DNA of 15,584 bases from Poindextera sp035294785 (GCA_035294785.1 DATGKF010000062.1:1-15584), one strand, 5' to 3'; positions 1-7,421 are shown, counted from the stretch's first letter. Numbers and translations: made by a program. Notes: generated from the sequence alone by a model not told the origin.

Positions 1-113
1 CCATTGGCTCGACGGCGGCGGTCATGAACGCCGTCACCGACGCCCTCGGCGTCAAGGACCTGGCCATGCCCGCCACCCCCGAGCGGGTCTGGCGCGCGGC
101 GAACGGGCGCTAG
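1..113 (+). CDS. Molybdenum hydroxylase large subunit, xanthine/CO dehydrogenase type (3' end only)
   Basis: Only the last 36 codons are visible, read in the frame beginning at base 3 and ending at TAG 111-113. The segment ends with PATPERVWRA, the usual C-terminus of the molybdopterin-binding subunits of the xanthine dehydrogenase / aerobic CO dehydrogenase family, after an amphipathic helix (AAVMNAVTDALG) that is also typical. The large subunit carries the molybdenum-cytosine dinucleotide cofactor and hydroxylates an aldehyde, N-heterocycle or CO-like substrate. The next gene encodes the matching FAD subunit 8 bases downstream, which strongly supports the assignment. Substrate cannot be judged because the active-site region lies outside the window. 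Confidence 0.85.
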   Translation, partial: IGSTAAVMNAVTDALGVKDLAMPATPERVWRAANGR

Positions 114-121
114 GGGAGGGC

Positions 122-922
122 ATGATGCACGACTTCGCCTACCACCGCCCGCTCACGGTCGACGCCGCGGTCTCGACCCGCAAATCGGCCGCCGACGGCG
201 CCTACCTCGCCGGCGGCATGACCCTGCTGCCGACGCTCAAGCAGGGGCTGGCCGCGCCCTCCGACCTCGTCGACCTCGGCGCCGTCGCTGGCCTCGCCGG
301 CATCGAGGTTGCGGGCGACCGGGTGGTCATCGGCGCCATGACCCGCCACGCCGACGTCGCCGCCTCGGCGGACGTTCGGCGCGCGATCCCCGCGCTGGCC
401 GAACTCGCCGGCATGATCGGCGACGCGCAGGTGCGCAATCGCGGGACCATCGGCGGCTCGGTCGCCAACAGCGACCCGGCGGCCGACTATCCGGCGGCGG
501 TGGTCGCCCTCGGGGCCACGGTCCGCACCGATCGGCGCGAGATCGCCGCCGACGCCTACTTCAAGGGCCTGTTCGAGACGGCTCTCGAGGAGGGCGAGCT
601 GATCCGCGGCATCGACTTTCCGATCCCGACCCGCGCCGCCTACGCCAAGTCCCCCAACCCCGCTTCACGCTATGCGGTGGCCGGCGTCTTCGTCGCCGAC
701 TTCGGCGGTCGCATCCGAGTGGGCGTGACCGGCGCCGGGCCCTGCGCCTTCCGCGCCACGACGATCGAAGAGGCGCTCGCCAGATCGTTCACGCCGGCCG
801 CCATCGACGGCGCCGCGCTCGACCACGCCGACTTCAACGCCGACCTGCACGCCTCGGCCGAGTACCGCGCCGCCCTCGTCCGCGCGATGGCCCGCCGGGC
901 CGTCGCCCAGCTGCTGAGCTAG
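122..922 (+). CDS. FAD-binding medium subunit of a xanthine/CO dehydrogenase-type molybdenum hydroxylase
   Basis: A 266-residue protein, close to the usual 260-290 for CoxM/XdhB-type medium subunits. It passes electrons from the [2Fe-2S] small subunit to FAD. Both FAD loops are visible: AGGMTLLP at residues 30-37 (family form AGGxSLLP) and RNRGTIGGSVANSDPAAD at about 105-122. A C-terminal CO-dehydrogenase flavoprotein domain follows. A GGGGAGGG Shine-Dalgarno sequence at 113-120 lies very close to the first ATG (122). The second ATG (125) has slightly better spacing, so the true protein may be one residue shorter. It follows the large subunit by 8 bases and is surely co-transcribed with it. 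No small [2Fe-2S] subunit lies downstream; if present it is upstream of the window. The cytoplasmic family role is certain; the substrate is unknown. Confidence 0.93.
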   Translation: MMHDFAYHRPLTVDAAVSTRKSAADGAYLAGGMTLLPTLKQGLAAPSDLVDLGAVAGLAGIEVAGDRVVIGAMTRHADVAASADVRRAIPALAELAGMIGDAQVRNRGTIGGSVANSDPAADYPAAVVALGATVRTDRREIAADAYFKGLFETALEEGELIRGIDFPIPTRAAYAKSPNPASRYAVAGVFVADFGGRIRVGVTGAGPCAFRATTIEEALARSFTPAAIDGAALDHADFNADLHASAEYRAALVRAMARRAVAQLLS

Positions 923-939
923 CCCAGGAGATAAGCCCT

Positions 940-1338
940 ATGCGGGTCAACGCGCTCGACCACGTGAACATCTTCACCGACGACATGGACGCATCGGCGA
1001 AATACTACGCCGAGCTCCTCGATCTCGACGTGCGCAACGGTCCGGCGCCCATGCGGCCCGAGCAGGTGCAGTGGGTCTACGACGACCAGAACCGGCCGAT
1101 CATCCACCTGAACGCCCGCGGCGCGCCGCAGGCCTTCGCGCGCGATTGCCCGCCCGGCCCCACCGGGCCGATCCACCACGTCGCCCTGAACTGCGGCGGC
1201 AAGGACGAGGTGATCGACCGCCTGAAGGCGCGGGGGGCGGAGTACTCGATGAACGCCATCGCCTCGATCGGCCTCACCCAGATTTTCACCCAGGACCCGA
1301 ATGGCGTGCTCCTGGAGCTGAATTTCTACGGCGATTAG
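940..1338 (+). CDS. VOC-superfamily (glyoxalase / extradiol dioxygenase fold) protein
   Basis: A 132-residue single-domain vicinal-oxygen-chelate protein with two beta-alpha-beta-beta-beta modules. Module one starts LDHVNIFTDDMDASAKYYAE (residues 6-25) and module two IHHVALNC (about 78-85), ending in DPNGVLLELNFYGD. Candidate metal ligands are His8, His56 (IIHLN), His80 and Glu126 (LLELNF), the usual VOC spacing, so it probably binds a divalent metal. AGGAG at 926-930 sits 9 bases before the ATG, and the gene is 17 bases after the FAD subunit, so it is likely in the same operon. Members include glyoxalase I, ring-cleavage dioxygenases and epimerases. Sequence alone does not say which; a role on a product of the upstream hydroxylase is inference. 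Confidence 0.85.
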   Translation: MRVNALDHVNIFTDDMDASAKYYAELLDLDVRNGPAPMRPEQVQWVYDDQNRPIIHLNARGAPQAFARDCPPGPTGPIHHVALNCGGKDEVIDRLKARGAEYSMNAIASIGLTQIFTQDPNGVLLELNFYGD

Positions 1339-1340
1339 GA

Positions 1341-1357
1341 CGCTCGCGCCGCGAGCG
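1341..1357 (+). other. Short GC-rich hairpin after the VOC gene
   Basis: CGCTCGC and GCGAGCG form a 7-bp stem around a 3-base loop, starting 3 bases after the stop codon. No T-run follows, so it is not a canonical intrinsic terminator, but it may attenuate transcription or protect the 3' end between the VOC gene and the exported NTF2-like gene 85 bases further on. The rest of this 104-base gap shows nothing clear. Confidence 0.3.
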
Positions 1358-1442
1358 CGACTAGGATAGGCTTGCGTCGCCTTCATCCGTACACGGCGGA
1401 AGGCGTGCGCCATTTCGGCGCGGATTTCGGGGGGAAATCATC

Positions 1443-1922
1443 ATGTTCAAGACAAAGCTTCGCCTTGCGTTACTCGCCGCCGGCCTGGCCGCCGCGCCCG
1501 CCGTTGCTATGGCTGCGGACAGCGGGCCGGCCGCGACGGTCAACGCCTTCCTCGACGCCTTCAACCGCGGCGACATCAAGGCCGCGCAGGCGACCAACGC
1601 CGACGATGTGGTCATCATCGACGAGGTGCCGCCGCACGTCTGGCGCGGGCCGGGCGCCTTCCAGGCCTGGCTCGGCGACCTCACCAAGGACGGCCAGGCC
1701 AACGGGCAGACGGATGAGAAGGTCACGATGGGCCACCTCGTCCGGTCGCAGGTCGACGGCGACACCGGTTATGCCGTGATGACCGTGACGTTCACCTACC
1801 GCCAGCACAGCAGACGCACGATCGAGCCGGCCGAGATCGCCGTGGCTCTTGGCAAGCGCGACGGCGCCTGGAAGATCACCGGCTGGGCCTGGGCCGGCAC
1901 GGTCCCCAAAGCCGTTCACTAA
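1443..1922 (+). CDS. Exported SnoaL/NTF2-like protein of unknown substrate
   Basis: A 159-residue protein with a clear Sec signal peptide: positive start (MFKTKLR), hydrophobic core (LALLAAGLAAAPAV) and an AMA-AD cleavage site around residue 24. The mature part reads like the cone-shaped NTF2/SnoaL fold: an opening helix with VNAFLDAFNRGD (about 33-44), a middle region with DDVVIIDEVPPHVWRG, and final strands including GAWKITGWAWAGT. This fold serves as a ketosteroid isomerase-like enzyme, cyclase or simple binding pocket. No catalytic Asp/His set can be assigned with certainty. A purine-rich GGGGGGA before the ATG is a reasonable ribosome site. Only 10 bases separate its stop from the sulfotransferase start, so the two genes are probably co-transcribed. 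Periplasmic location is predicted from the signal peptide. Confidence 0.8.
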   Translation: MFKTKLRLALLAAGLAAAPAVAMAADSGPAATVNAFLDAFNRGDIKAAQATNADDVVIIDEVPPHVWRGPGAFQAWLGDLTKDGQANGQTDEKVTMGHLVRSQVDGDTGYAVMTVTFTYRQHSRRTIEPAEIAVALGKRDGAWKITGWAWAGTVPKAVH

Positions 1923-1932
1923 AGGAAGCACG

Positions 1933-2850
1933 ATGTCGACCGACGTCACCGAGGCGCCGCATCGCGCCCGCACCATCGCCGAGATGCAGCAGATCCAGAG
2001 CCGGCTCGGCACCCCCGAAGAGTTCGCGCGCGGCATCCAGGCCTACAAGCCGCGGCCCACAGACGTGATCATCTCGCCGTTCGGCAAGTGCGGCACCACC
2101 TGGCTGCAGCAGACCTTCCACACCCTGCGCACGCGCGGCGACATGGACTTCGACGACATCTCCCGCGTCGTCCCCTGGATCGAGACCGCCGGCCCGCTGG
2201 GGCTCGACATCGAGGCGCCGCAACGGGCCGAGCCGCGCGGCTTCAAGAGTCACATGAGCTATGGCCCGATACCCAAGGGCGCGCGCTACGTCGTTTGCGT
2301 GCGCGACCCCAAGGACGCCTTCGTCTCCATGTTCCGCTTCATGGAGGGCTGGTTCGTCGAACCTGGGACCGTGACGATGGCGGAGTTCTTCCCGGGCTGG
2401 AAGCGCGGCGGCGGGCCGGGTGGGGAAGGCTACTGGAAGCATCTGCTGAGCTGGTGGGCGGTGCGCGACCAGCCGAACGTCATGCTCGTCTCCTACGAGC
2501 ACATGACCGCCGAGCCCGAAGCGCATGTGAAGAGGCTCGCGGCGTTCGCCGGCCTGCCGCTGGACGATGAGCTTCTGGCGCTCACGCTCGAACGCTCCTC
2601 GCTGGCCTTCATGCTGGCGCACAAGGACCGCTTCGACGACCGGATGATGCGCGAACTTTCCGAGGCGCGCTGCAACCTCCCGGCCGGCAGCGACTCCGCC
2701 AAGGTGCGCAAAGGCGGCGTCGGCGGCCACCGCCAGGAACTCCCGCCCGAGATCGCCGCCGAAATCGACGCGGCGTGGACAGAGCAGGTCGCCCCGGTCC
2801 TCGGCTTCCCCGACTACGCGGCGCTGGAGGCCGAGCTGCGCAAGGGCTGA
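1933..2850 (+). CDS. PAPS-dependent sulfotransferase (SULT-like), copy 1
   Basis: A 305-residue cytosolic-type sulfotransferase that would move a sulfuryl group from 3'-phosphoadenosine-5'-phosphosulfate to an acceptor hydroxyl or amine. Visible motifs are the 5'-phosphosulfate loop SPFGKCGTTWLQQ (residues 48-60, Lys52), the likely catalytic base His107 in FKSHMSYGPIP, the 3'-phosphate site VRDPKDAFVS (Arg124, Ser132), and the C-terminal RKGGVGGHR (259-267), a variant of the family RKGxxGDW signature. The frame stays open upstream, but the ATG at 1933 with AAGGAAG at 1922-1928 is the natural start, and it lies 10 bases after the NTF2-like stop. The domain covers the usual SULT length and looks intact. 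The acceptor cannot be told from sequence. Its end lies 6 bases from the convergent SH3-like gene. Confidence 0.92.
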   Translation: MSTDVTEAPHRARTIAEMQQIQSRLGTPEEFARGIQAYKPRPTDVIISPFGKCGTTWLQQTFHTLRTRGDMDFDDISRVVPWIETAGPLGLDIEAPQRAEPRGFKSHMSYGPIPKGARYVVCVRDPKDAFVSMFRFMEGWFVEPGTVTMAEFFPGWKRGGGPGGEGYWKHLLSWWAVRDQPNVMLVSYEHMTAEPEAHVKRLAAFAGLPLDDELLALTLERSSLAFMLAHKDRFDDRMMRELSEARCNLPAGSDSAKVRKGGVGGHRQELPPEIAAEIDAAWTEQVAPVLGFPDYAALEAELRKG

Positions 2851-2856
2851 ATCCTC

Positions 2857-3465
2857 CTACGGCAGGGGCGAAAAGACGTCGCTTGTCGGCAGCCAGCCGG
2901 TGATGGGTTTGGCGCCGTCGACATAGTCCACCTGCAGCCAGCCGGGCTTGCTCGCGCGGACGCCGAGGCCATCGCCCTCGACGACATAGGCCTTGCCGTG
3001 CGCGGCCGCGCCGGGGCTGGCGTAGAAATAGGCGCGCGCGCTCTTCACCACCGCAACTGACGTCCAGGCGTGCGCCGTCGCGAGGTCGAAGGTCGCCGGA
3101 TCGCCTGTCTGCGCGAAGGGCTCGAGGTTGCCGCAGCCGCCATGCTCGTCGGCCAGGCCGATCGAGAAGTGCGTTGAGTCGGTCAGCGCCAGCACGCCCT
3201 TGATCAGATCGCCCTTCGGCGACTTCGGGAAATAGGTGGCGATCGCGGCCTTCCCCCCGGCCAGCTTGCCGCTCAGGTAGAAGACGCAGCTGAACGACGG
3301 CGTCCCGCCTTGCTGCATGTCGAAGTAGCCGCTGACGACGCCGGTCGCCGGATCGTAGCCGATCAGCATCGCGTCGTTGTAGCTCCCGCTCTGGATCGGC
3401 GGTGCGGCGTTGGCCGCGATGGGCGCGATGAGCGCCGCGGCGAGGATGGCGATCAGCCTGCGCAC
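2857..3465 (-). CDS. Exported protein with C-terminal SH3-like domain, function unknown
   Basis: A 202-residue protein starting at GTG (3465-3463). The N-terminus is a signal peptide (MRRLIAILAAALIAPIAANA, cleavage after ANA near residue 20). Residues 24-125 are a beta-rich region with two Cys (SCVFYLSG; GGCGNLE) that could form a disulfide. Residues about 140-202 look like a bacterial SH3 domain: strand pattern RAYFYASPG, KAYVVEGDGLGVRA, GWLQVDYV, ending ITGWLPTSDVF. Such domains usually bind peptides or wall components in the envelope. The start lies 4 bases after the stop of the minus-strand sulfotransferase, with GAGAG just before the GTG, so translation is probably coupled to it. I do not recognise the N-terminal half and assign no function. 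Confidence 0.75.
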   Translation of the reverse strand: MRRLIAILAAALIAPIAANAAPPIQSGSYNDAMLIGYDPATGVVSGYFDMQQGGTPSFSCVFYLSGKLAGGKAAIATYFPKSPKGDLIKGVLALTDSTHFSIGLADEHGGCGNLEPFAQTGDPATFDLATAHAWTSVAVVKSARAYFYASPGAAAHGKAYVVEGDGLGVRASKPGWLQVDYVDGAKPITGWLPTSDVFSPLP

Positions 3466-3469
3466 TCTC

Positions 3470-4423
3470 TCAGTCTCCCAGTTCGCGCGGGTCGCCGGCG
3501 ACCAGCCGCCCGTGCTCGATCCAGCGCGCCTGCGCCGGCGTGAATTTGGCGGCGACCATCGCGTGATAGCGGGCGAGGTCGTCGGCCGTCAGCACGTCCT
3601 TCCAGCGGCCGTTCGTTCCCTTGTTGATGAACCGCTCGGCCCCGTGGTCGAAGGCCATGCGCAGTTGCGGCATCATGTCCTCGCCCTGCGCCTTCATCGT
3701 CTCGAACCGCGCCGCATCGGCCAGCTTCGGCAAGAGCGCCGGCGGTGTGGCGATCCCCAGATAGTCGGAGATGCGCCGCATCTCGCCCTCGAGGTCCGCC
3801 TTCAGGTCGGCGTAGTGGACGAACAGCATGCCCGGCCGCCGCCGCTCGCTCCAATAGGTGTTCTCGAAATCGAAGAACGAGAGGTCGGCGCTCGCGCTCG
3901 TCCCCGCCTCCGCCTCGGCGATCCACTGGAGATAGAAGGCGCGCGGGTCCTCTGGCGTCTCCATCATGCGCGTGGCCGGCGTGGCGCCCGCCGCCTGCGC
4001 CTCGGCCATGATCGCCGCGCGCCGCTCGGGCATGAAGCCCAGCATGTGGTTGTGGAACGACATGCAGGCGTCGCGGCCGTCGCGCACCACGTGGATGTAC
4101 TTCAAGCCCGCGTAGATCGGCAGCGCGTCCAGCGGCAGGTGCGATTTGACCGAGCGCCGGTGCGTCTGCGCCTCCAGCATCGCCAGGTTGACGTCGTTGG
4201 GCGCGAAGAAGGTCGCATCCAGCCAGGGCGCGGCCGTCATGAACTGGCGCGGCTCCGGCGACTGGTTGATCAGGAGGTCGACGATCCGCTGCGTCCAGGT
4301 GGTGCCGCACTTCGGATAGGTGGCGACGATGATGTCGTCCGGCCGGGGCTGGAAGGCGTCCCAGCGATGGCTGTCCATGGTCCCAGTGTGGTATTCGCGC
4401 GTCGGCGCGCGTTCGACGGTCAT
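3470..4423 (-). CDS. PAPS-dependent sulfotransferase (SULT-like), copy 2
   Basis: A 317-residue sulfotransferase distinct from copy 1. Motifs: 5'-phosphosulfate loop ATYPKCGTTWTQ (about 34-45, Lys38), catalytic-base motif KSHLP (His95), 3'-phosphate site VVRDGRDACMS (Arg114, Ser122), and C-terminal INKGTNGRWKDVLT (266-279), closer to the classical RKGxxGDWK signature than copy 1. The ATG at 4423 is chosen as the first Met. A second Met at residue 16 (MDSHRWDAF) just before the conserved domain is a possible alternative. It leads a two-gene minus-strand unit with the SH3-like exported protein and is divergent from the FHA-TIR gene, with a 129-base gap between them. Similarity to copy 1 is limited to the cofactor motifs, so they are probably separate subfamilies rather than a recent duplication. 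The acceptor is unknown. Confidence 0.92.
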   Translation of the reverse strand: MTVERAPTREYHTGTMDSHRWDAFQPRPDDIIVATYPKCGTTWTQRIVDLLINQSPEPRQFMTAAPWLDATFFAPNDVNLAMLEAQTHRRSVKSHLPLDALPIYAGLKYIHVVRDGRDACMSFHNHMLGFMPERRAAIMAEAQAAGATPATRMMETPEDPRAFYLQWIAEAEAGTSASADLSFFDFENTYWSERRRPGMLFVHYADLKADLEGEMRRISDYLGIATPPALLPKLADAARFETMKAQGEDMMPQLRMAFDHGAERFINKGTNGRWKDVLTADDLARYHAMVAAKFTPAQARWIEHGRLVAGDPRELGD

Positions 4424-4487
4424 ATCGCGGCCTCAAAAGCGGTCAAAACAAGCGCTAGCACGGGCCGGCGCGGCCGCCCAGGCGCGG

Positions 4488-4516
4488 TTGCCGGCCGATA
4501 GTTGCTGAGTTTACAT
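4488..4516 (+). promoter_or_regulatory. Weak candidate promoter for the FHA-TIR gene
   Basis: TTGCCG (4488-4493) and TTACAT (4511-4516) are separated by 17 bases. They lie in the only AT-richer stretch of the 129-base gap and would place a transcript start about 15 bases before the Shine-Dalgarno site. The -10 matches the consensus at only three of six positions, so this is a suggestion. Confidence 0.2.
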
Positions 4517-4538
4517 CGTATTCCGGGTAACGTCGGGC

Positions 4539-4544
4539 GGGGAG
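4539..4544 (+). promoter_or_regulatory. Shine-Dalgarno site that fixes the FHA-TIR start at GTG 4553
   Basis: GGGGAG sits 8 bases before GTG 4553. Other in-frame starts are less good: TTG 4502 has no ribosome site, GTG 4544 overlaps this one, and ATG 4577 has AGGA only 2 bases upstream. Confidence 0.5.
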
Positions 4545-4552
4545 TGGGCCAA

Positions 4553-5401
4553 GTGGATCCCGAACAGACCAGGATCATGACGTCGGCGCATGGCGTCGGC
4601 ACGAGTGGCGCGACGCATCTGCTCGAGCTCGTGCAGGGGCTCGATGTCGGCCGCCGCTACCTGATCGGCGCGGCCGGCGTCACGATCGGGCGCACCCCGC
4701 CGGCCGAGATCGTGCTGGGCGACTCCGAGGTCTCCCGCGCCCACTGCCGCGTCACCGTCGAGGGTGACGACCTGATGGTCGCAGACCTCGGCTCGACCAA
4801 CGGCACGTTCATCGATGACGTTCGGCTGCACGAGCCGACGGCGCTGCCCGTGGGCTCGGTGCTGACCGTCGGGCGCCAGCACCTGCTGCGGCTCGAGAAG
4901 GACGCACCCCGCGGGTTCGACCGCCTCGCGTCGCTGCACGGCCGCGCGGCCGTGAACGCACTCGCGGCCGGCCCGCCGCCCGACATCTTCCTCTCCTACA
5001 ATCGCGACGACCAGGCGACCGCGCGGCTGTTCGCCGAGGGGTTCCAGGCGGCTGGCCTCACCGTCTGGTGGGACGTGACGCTGCGCACCGGCGAGGCCTA
5101 CGACGAGGTGACGGAAGCGGCGCTGCGCTCCGCCAAGGCGGTCGTCGTCCTTTGGTCGAAGCGCTCCGTCGCCTCGCGCTGGGTGCGCTCGGAGGCCACG
5201 CTCGGCGATCGCAACGGCCGGCTCGTCCCGGCCATGATCGAGGCGTGCGAACGGCCGGTGATGTTCGAGCTGACGCAGACGGCGGAGCTGACGCACTGGA
5301 AGGGCGATGCTGAGGACGCCGCCTGGCTGGCGTTCGTCGCCGACGTCCGCGGCCGCGTCGGAGCCGCCGCGCCAACCGCGACGGGTCAGGGTCCCGCTTG
5401 A
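4553..5401 (+). CDS. FHA-TIR fusion protein; predicted phosphothreonine-controlled TIR NAD(P)-cleaving enzyme
   Basis: A 282-residue two-domain protein from GTG 4553. The FHA domain (about 23-116) has the classic phosphothreonine pocket: GR at 46-47, SRAH at 61-64 and GSTNGT at 80-85. A short Ala/Pro linker leads to a TIR domain (about 143-268). It opens DIFLSYNRDD (144-153), has the BB-loop region WWDVTLRTGEAYDE (172-185), the strand AVVVLWSKRSV, then SRWVRSE (208-214). WVRSE aligns by motif with the WVHKE of human SARM1, placing Glu214 at the catalytic NADase position. Family knowledge: TIR domains with this Glu cleave NAD+ to nicotinamide plus ADPR or cyclic ADPR isomers; those without it act as scaffolds. 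Docking to a phosphorylated partner, probably the kinase encoded nearby, is inference. The gene is 4 bases upstream of the SLOG-membrane gene, so they surely form an operon. Confidence 0.88.
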   Translation: MDPEQTRIMTSAHGVGTSGATHLLELVQGLDVGRRYLIGAAGVTIGRTPPAEIVLGDSEVSRAHCRVTVEGDDLMVADLGSTNGTFIDDVRLHEPTALPVGSVLTVGRQHLLRLEKDAPRGFDRLASLHGRAAVNALAAGPPPDIFLSYNRDDQATARLFAEGFQAAGLTVWWDVTLRTGEAYDEVTEAALRSAKAVVVLWSKRSVASRWVRSEATLGDRNGRLVPAMIEACERPVMFELTQTAELTHWKGDAEDAAWLAFVADVRGRVGAAAPTATGQGPA

Positions 5402-5405
5402 GCCG

Positions 5406-7421
5406 ATGACCGCGGCGCCAAAGAGCGGCGCGCCAAAGCCGCCGCGCGTGTGCTTCAGCCTGGGCGTCACCGGCCACCGCATCGACAACGCCGCCTACGC
5501 CGCCAACCAGGCGCGGGTGCTGACCGTGCTGCGCGAGATCTTCGATGCGATCGACGCGGTCGTCGCCGGCGAGCCGATCCTGCTCGGCCCGGCGGGCGCC
5601 ACGCCCACGCGGCTCCATTCCCTGCTCGCCGACGGGGTCGACCAGCAGGCGTCGAACGAAGCGCTGGCCCGCGGCTGGGAGATCGTCGCCCCGCTGCCGT
5701 TCGGGCGCGACCTCAACATCGCCGTCAGCGCCAAGCCGGAAACGCCGGCCGAGGCGCGCATCCTCATCGCCGGCGGCAGCGAGGGCCTGAGCGCCGAGAC
5801 GCTCGCGCGGGCCGAGCGCATCCGCGTGCTGGGGACGCCCGAGCGGGTCTTCGCCCTGGCCGACCAGGACGAGGTGGTTGCGGCCCTCTACCTCGCCAAG
5901 CTCGACAAGCCCGACGACGCCCGCGCCGCCGACGCCTTCGCCGCCCACACCTCAGAGCGCGTCGGCCTCGCCGCCCGGGTGATGATCGAGCAGTCGGATC
6001 TCCTCATCGGGGTCTGGGACGGCGCCAGCCAGGCGTTCGTCGGCGGGACCGGCCACACCATCGCCGTCGCCCTTCGCCTGGGCGCGCCGGTGCTCTGGAT
6101 CGACGCCAAGGCGCCGGAGCGCTGGCGGCTCTTGAGCACGATCGAGTCGCTCGCCGCGGTCGAGGCGGGCGAGGTGGACGGCGCCGACCGAATGGCGGCG
6201 CTGGCGGCGCTGGTGCGCGAGGCGCTGCGGCCCGCCGGCGAAGGCGAGACCGCCGAGGCCGACGTGCACGCCGGCGCGCGCTCGCTCGATGCCGAAGCCT
6301 GGCGGCCGCGCAGCGATCCCCTCTGGCACGCCTATCGCCGCGTCGAGGCCCTCTTCGGCGGCGACGGCTCGCCGCTGCGCAACCTTCGGCAGACCTACGA
6401 GTCCCCCGAGGCCGTCGCCACCGGCAGCGGCGCCGCCGTGCTGGCGGCCATGCGGGCGCTGCCGGGCGCCGATCCGAAGCTCACCGGCAAGGTCGAGACC
6501 GACGTGCTGCGCCGCTTCGTCTGGGCCGACGGCGTCTCGGCGCGGCTGTCGGACGCCTACCGCGGCGGGATGATCGCCAACTTCCTCTTCTCCGCCTTGG
6601 CCATCGTCAGCGGCGTCGCCTACATGCCGTTCGGCACGGGAAAGGAAGGCGCCTTCTTCGCGCCGGTCGAAATCGCCTTCCTCGGCGCCATCCTCGGCGT
6701 CACCTGGCTGGGCCAGCGCGGCCGCTGGCACGGGCGTTGGTTCGAAACCCGGCGGGTGGCCGAATACTTCCGCCACAGCCCGATCCTGATCGCCCTCGGC
6801 GTCGCCCGCGCGCCCGGGCGCTGGCCCAAGGGCGCTGGCACGTCCTGGCCGGAGTGGTACGCCCGCTACGGCCTGCGCGAAGTAGGCCTGCCGCGGATCA
6901 GCATGAGCCGCGCCTACCTGCGTCTTGCGCTCGAACACCTGCTCGACGATCACGTGGTGCGCCAGCGCGACTATCACGAGGCCAAGGCCAGGCGCCTCAC
7001 CAACGTGCACCGCAATCTCGACAGCGTCTCCGAGCGTCTCTTCGTGCTGGCGGCGGTCTCCGTGGCCGCCTCGCTGCTGGTCACCGAGGGCGCCGCGGCC
7101 TCGATCATTCCCGAGGCCGTCGTTCAGGCGGCGTCGAAGTGGTTTACGATGCTCGACGTCCTCTTGCCGACGTTCGGCGGCGCCGTCGCCGGCGTCCGCT
7201 ACTTCGGCGACTTCGAGCGCTTCGCCGCCATCTCCGAGGTCACCGCCAAGAAGCTGGACAGCGTGCACGGCCGCATCGCGCTTCTGCTCGCCGCGCCAGA
7301 TGCGGCGATCGACTACGGCCTCGTCGCCGACCTCGCCCACGCCGCCGACGACATCGTCGTCTCCGAAATCGAAAACTGGCAGGCCGTCTTCGGCAGCAAG
7401 AACATCACAGTGCCCGCTTAG
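5406..7421 (+). CDS. SLOG-domain protein with C-terminal multi-pass membrane region; predicted nucleotide-gated membrane effector
   Basis: A 671-residue protein starting at ATG 5406, 4 bases after the FHA-TIR stop; there is little Shine-Dalgarno signal, so translational coupling is likely. The N-terminal part (about 14-240) has SLOG/LOG-type Rossmann features: GVTGHR at 20-25, SLLADGVDQQA near 75-85, PLPFGRD near 97-103, then SDLLIGVWDG and GGTGHTIAVAL (about 197-222), the nucleotide-pocket layout of this superfamily. After a charged linker come hydrophobic segments near 389-408, 418-438, 545-560 and 581-597. Between them is a conserved-looking RRVAEYFRHSP, resembling SLATT (SMODS- and SLOG-associating 2TM effector) domains. 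Family knowledge: SLOG domains sense or process nucleotides, as in ThsA of Thoeris and the N-terminus of TRPM channels. Role as a pore or membrane-damaging effector is inference. The stop codon overlaps that of the convergent kinase. Confidence 0.8.
   Translation: MTAAPKSGAPKPPRVCFSLGVTGHRIDNAAYAANQARVLTVLREIFDAIDAVVAGEPILLGPAGATPTRLHSLLADGVDQQASNEALARGWEIVAPLPFGRDLNIAVSAKPETPAEARILIAGGSEGLSAETLARAERIRVLGTPERVFALADQDEVVAALYLAKLDKPDDARAADAFAAHTSERVGLAARVMIEQSDLLIGVWDGASQAFVGGTGHTIAVALRLGAPVLWIDAKAPERWRLLSTIESLAAVEAGEVDGADRMAALAALVREALRPAGEGETAEADVHAGARSLDAEAWRPRSDPLWHAYRRVEALFGGDGSPLRNLRQTYESPEAVATGSGAAVLAAMRALPGADPKLTGKVETDVLRRFVWADGVSARLSDAYRGGMIANFLFSALAIVSGVAYMPFGTGKEGAFFAPVEIAFLGAILGVTWLGQRGRWHGRWFETRRVAEYFRHSPILIALGVARAPGRWPKGAGTSWPEWYARYGLREVGLPRISMSRAYLRLALEHLLDDHVVRQRDYHEAKARRLTNVHRNLDSVSERLFVLAAVSVAASLLVTEGAAASIIPEAVVQAASKWFTMLDVLLPTFGGAVAGVRYFGDFERFAAISEVTAKKLDSVHGRIALLLAAPDAAIDYGLVADLAHAADDIVVSEIENWQAVFGSKNITVPA

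Noticed and set aside
4424..4552. Attachment site or insertion boundary of an island
   Set aside because: No tRNA, integrase, or direct repeat matching the region near 10393-10511 could be seen by eye, so no boundary is annotated.
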